Source: an uncultured Prevotella sp. (GTDB taxonomy: Bacteria; Bacteroidota; Bacteroidia; Bacteroidales; Bacteroidaceae). Taken from it: DNA of 64,000 bases. A model generated the notes under the pieces. It did not search any database. It was not told where the DNA came from and was given only the letters and a program-made list of their open reading frames with translations. The translations under genes and the position numbers were made by a program. Where the stretch lies: assembly GCA_937889855.1 (NCBI GenBank), contig CALBYK010000319.1, positions 66,064 through 130,063 of the forward strand, in the 5' to 3' direction. Shown in pieces: positions 62,626 to 64,000 of this stretch; the first letter of the stretch is position 1; every line of letters starts with the position of its first letter.

Positions 62626-64000
62626 GTGAGCGATATAGAAATTAAGCAATACACCGAGAAGCTGCCTAAGTGGGTCACGACCCCGCTAGAGACGATTATG
62701 TACAACCGTGGCATCACCACGCCAATAGGCCAGGAGATATGGCTAAAGGCTGATTGCAGACAGACGTATGGCTGGGAGGATTTAGACGATGACGGTAAGA
62801 TGCAGAAAGCATGCAAGAAGCTTTTCGACTGTGTCCAAGAGAACAAAGATGCGCAGATAATTGTTGATCCGGATTGTGACGGTTGGAATTCGAGCGCAAT
62901 CCTAATTAATTATTTATATTCTCGTTACCCTAAATGGACAAGAGAGCATTGCAGCTACTTGTTTCATACGGGCAAGCAACACGGGATGTCAGACATGATG
63001 GATAGAATTGACTGTGACTTGCTTATCAGCCCAGATGGCGGCACGAACGACTTTGACCAACAGCAAGAACTTGTGTTACATCGTAATACGCAAGTGATAG
63101 TGCTAGATCACCACCAAATTGACAATCCAGAATTAGTTGAGGCAAGTGCAGCAACCATCATCAACGTGCAGAATAGTGCCTACCCAAACAAGGCGCTCAC
63201 AGGCGGCGGGGTTGCTTATCGCTTTGTTAGTGCGTTTGAAGATTTGTACGTCCATGGGCCGCAACCAACGGAGTTTATGGATTTGTGCGCGGTGGCAAAC
63301 ATCGGCGACATGGCTGACGCACGAGAGCCTGAGATTAGAGCCATCGTGCGAGAAGGTCTGTCGAATATTAAAAATCCATTTTTGTTCGAGATGTGCAAGC
63401 AGCACAAGTACACTCTGGACAAGCGAAACGGATTGAACTATCGAAGCGTGGCTTTTGCCATCGTCCCTTTCATTAACGCTTTGACCCGCAGCGGAACTCC
63501 CCAAGAGCAAGAGCAAGTGTTCAGGGGTATGCTTACACAATATGCGTTTGACGATGTTGATTCTTCCAAGCGCGGCTTTGGTGGCTCAAAGGTAAAGCAG
63601 TATCAAGAGGCAGTGACAATTGCCGACAGGGTAAAGCGCCGACAAGACAAGCTTGTAAAAGAGTCGGTCGAGCGTCTTGAGAGAAAGATTAAGGAACAAA
63701 ATCTCCTTGATAACTCCATCATTTTGCTTCTATGTGAGCCAGATGAGATAGAGGCTGCGCATTGCGGCTTGGTGGCGAACAAAATCCAAGCAAAATATCA
63801 ACGCCCAACGCTAGTCTTGCGCCGCGTAAAAGACAAAGATAATGATGAGTATTATTATTCAGGCTCAGGCCGCAATTACTCTTTGTGCCCTATTGAGGAT
63901 ATGCGAAAGGTATGCGAGGACACAGGCGAGGTGATATTTGCTCAGAGCCACAATTCCGCTTTTGGTATAGCTATTTTCGAAAGTCGCGTCCCCGCATTCG
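62626..64000 (+). CDS. recJ: RecJ-like single-strand exonuclease, C-terminus missing
   Basis: At least 458 residues from GTG at 62626 to the window edge; an in-frame ATA at 62635 sits 5 nt after AGAGGTGA. DHH-family motifs: IIVDPDCDGWNSSA (motif I), LLISPDGGTND (motif II), VIVLDHHQID (motif III, DHH), and GGGVAYRFV. It degrades 5' ends of single-stranded DNA in repair and recombination. It continues beyond 64000. Confidence 0.9.
   Translation, partial: MSDIEIKQYTEKLPKWVTTPLETIMYNRGITTPIGQEIWLKADCRQTYGWEDLDDDGKMQKACKKLFDCVQENKDAQIIVDPDCDGWNSSAILINYLYSRYPKWTREHCSYLFHTGKQHGMSDMMDRIDCDLLISPDGGTNDFDQQQELVLHRNTQVIVLDHHQIDNPELVEASAATIINVQNSAYPNKALTGGGVAYRFVSAFEDLYVHGPQPTEFMDLCAVANIGDMADAREPEIRAIVREGLSNIKNPFLFEMCKQHKYTLDKRNGLNYRSVAFAIVPFINALTRSGTPQEQEQVFRGMLTQYAFDDVDSSKRGFGGSKVKQYQEAVTIADRVKRRQDKLVKESVERLERKIKEQNLLDNSIILLLCEPDEIEAAHCGLVANKIQAKYQRPTLVLRRVKDKDNDEYYYSGSGRNYSLCPIEDMRKVCEDTGEVIFAQSHNSAFGIAIFESRVPAF

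Overview
The window is a 64-kb segment of a large tailed double-stranded DNA phage. It carries a major capsid protein, a protease/scaffold, a portal, an intron-split large terminase, its own type II topoisomerase (GyrB and GyrA), DnaB-like helicase, DnaG-like primase, RecJ-like exonuclease, ThyX, PhoH and a tRNA cluster. Shine-Dalgarno sequences (AGGAGG), TTGACT/TATAAT promoters, GAACNNNNGTTC boxes and perfect TGTTTCACGTGAAACA sites point to a Gram-positive host (Firmicutes or Actinobacteria such as Coriobacteriia). No species can be named from the sequence alone. Both ends of the window cut through genes (capsid on the left, recJ on the right).

Layout. (1) 1-11.6 kb, leftward: capsid, virion protein, protease plus scaffold, portal, free-standing endonuclease, terL, and two zinc-ribbon proteins at the terminase-small-subunit position. 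terL is four exons separated by three group I introns; one exon is only 56 nt, and one intron carries a homing endonuclease. (2) 11.6-28.8 kb: small, mostly unrecognised genes separated by unusually long non-coding stretches. These are packed with palindromes, tandem repeats, iteron-like arrays, parS-like sites and a repeated small-RNA-like element. A putative DNA-binding protein at 26.5-27.3 kb lies beside 28-bp tandem repeats and could be a replication initiator. (3) 28.9-38.8 kb, mainly rightward: many small acidic proteins, often one gene per promoter, with a kinase-like protein, a secreted CHAP/NlpC-like peptidase and a secreted or anchored protein. (4) 38.8-42.5 kb: RNA region with two promoter-driven putative structured RNAs and nine tRNAs or tRNA-like genes. 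(5) 42.5-52.4 kb: nucleotide and RNA metabolism (ThyX, deaminase, SpoU methyltransferase, PhoH, SLOG) among small zinc-binding and unknown proteins. (6) 52.6-64 kb: replication module: gyrB and gyrA (one group I intron each), SSB-like protein, RecA-fold ATPase, helicase, primase, RecJ.

How it fits together. The right-hand genes copy and repair DNA, the middle genes adjust nucleotide pools, tRNAs and probably host regulation, and the left-hand genes build and fill the head. All five introns interrupt catalytic or strongly conserved motifs, so virion packaging and DNA supercoiling both depend on RNA splicing. The most unusual content is the 12-26 kb regulatory-sequence zone, the tRNAs sitting at the tips of long perfect stems, the recurring heptamer CCAAGAG/CTCTTGG, and the intron-riddled terminase.
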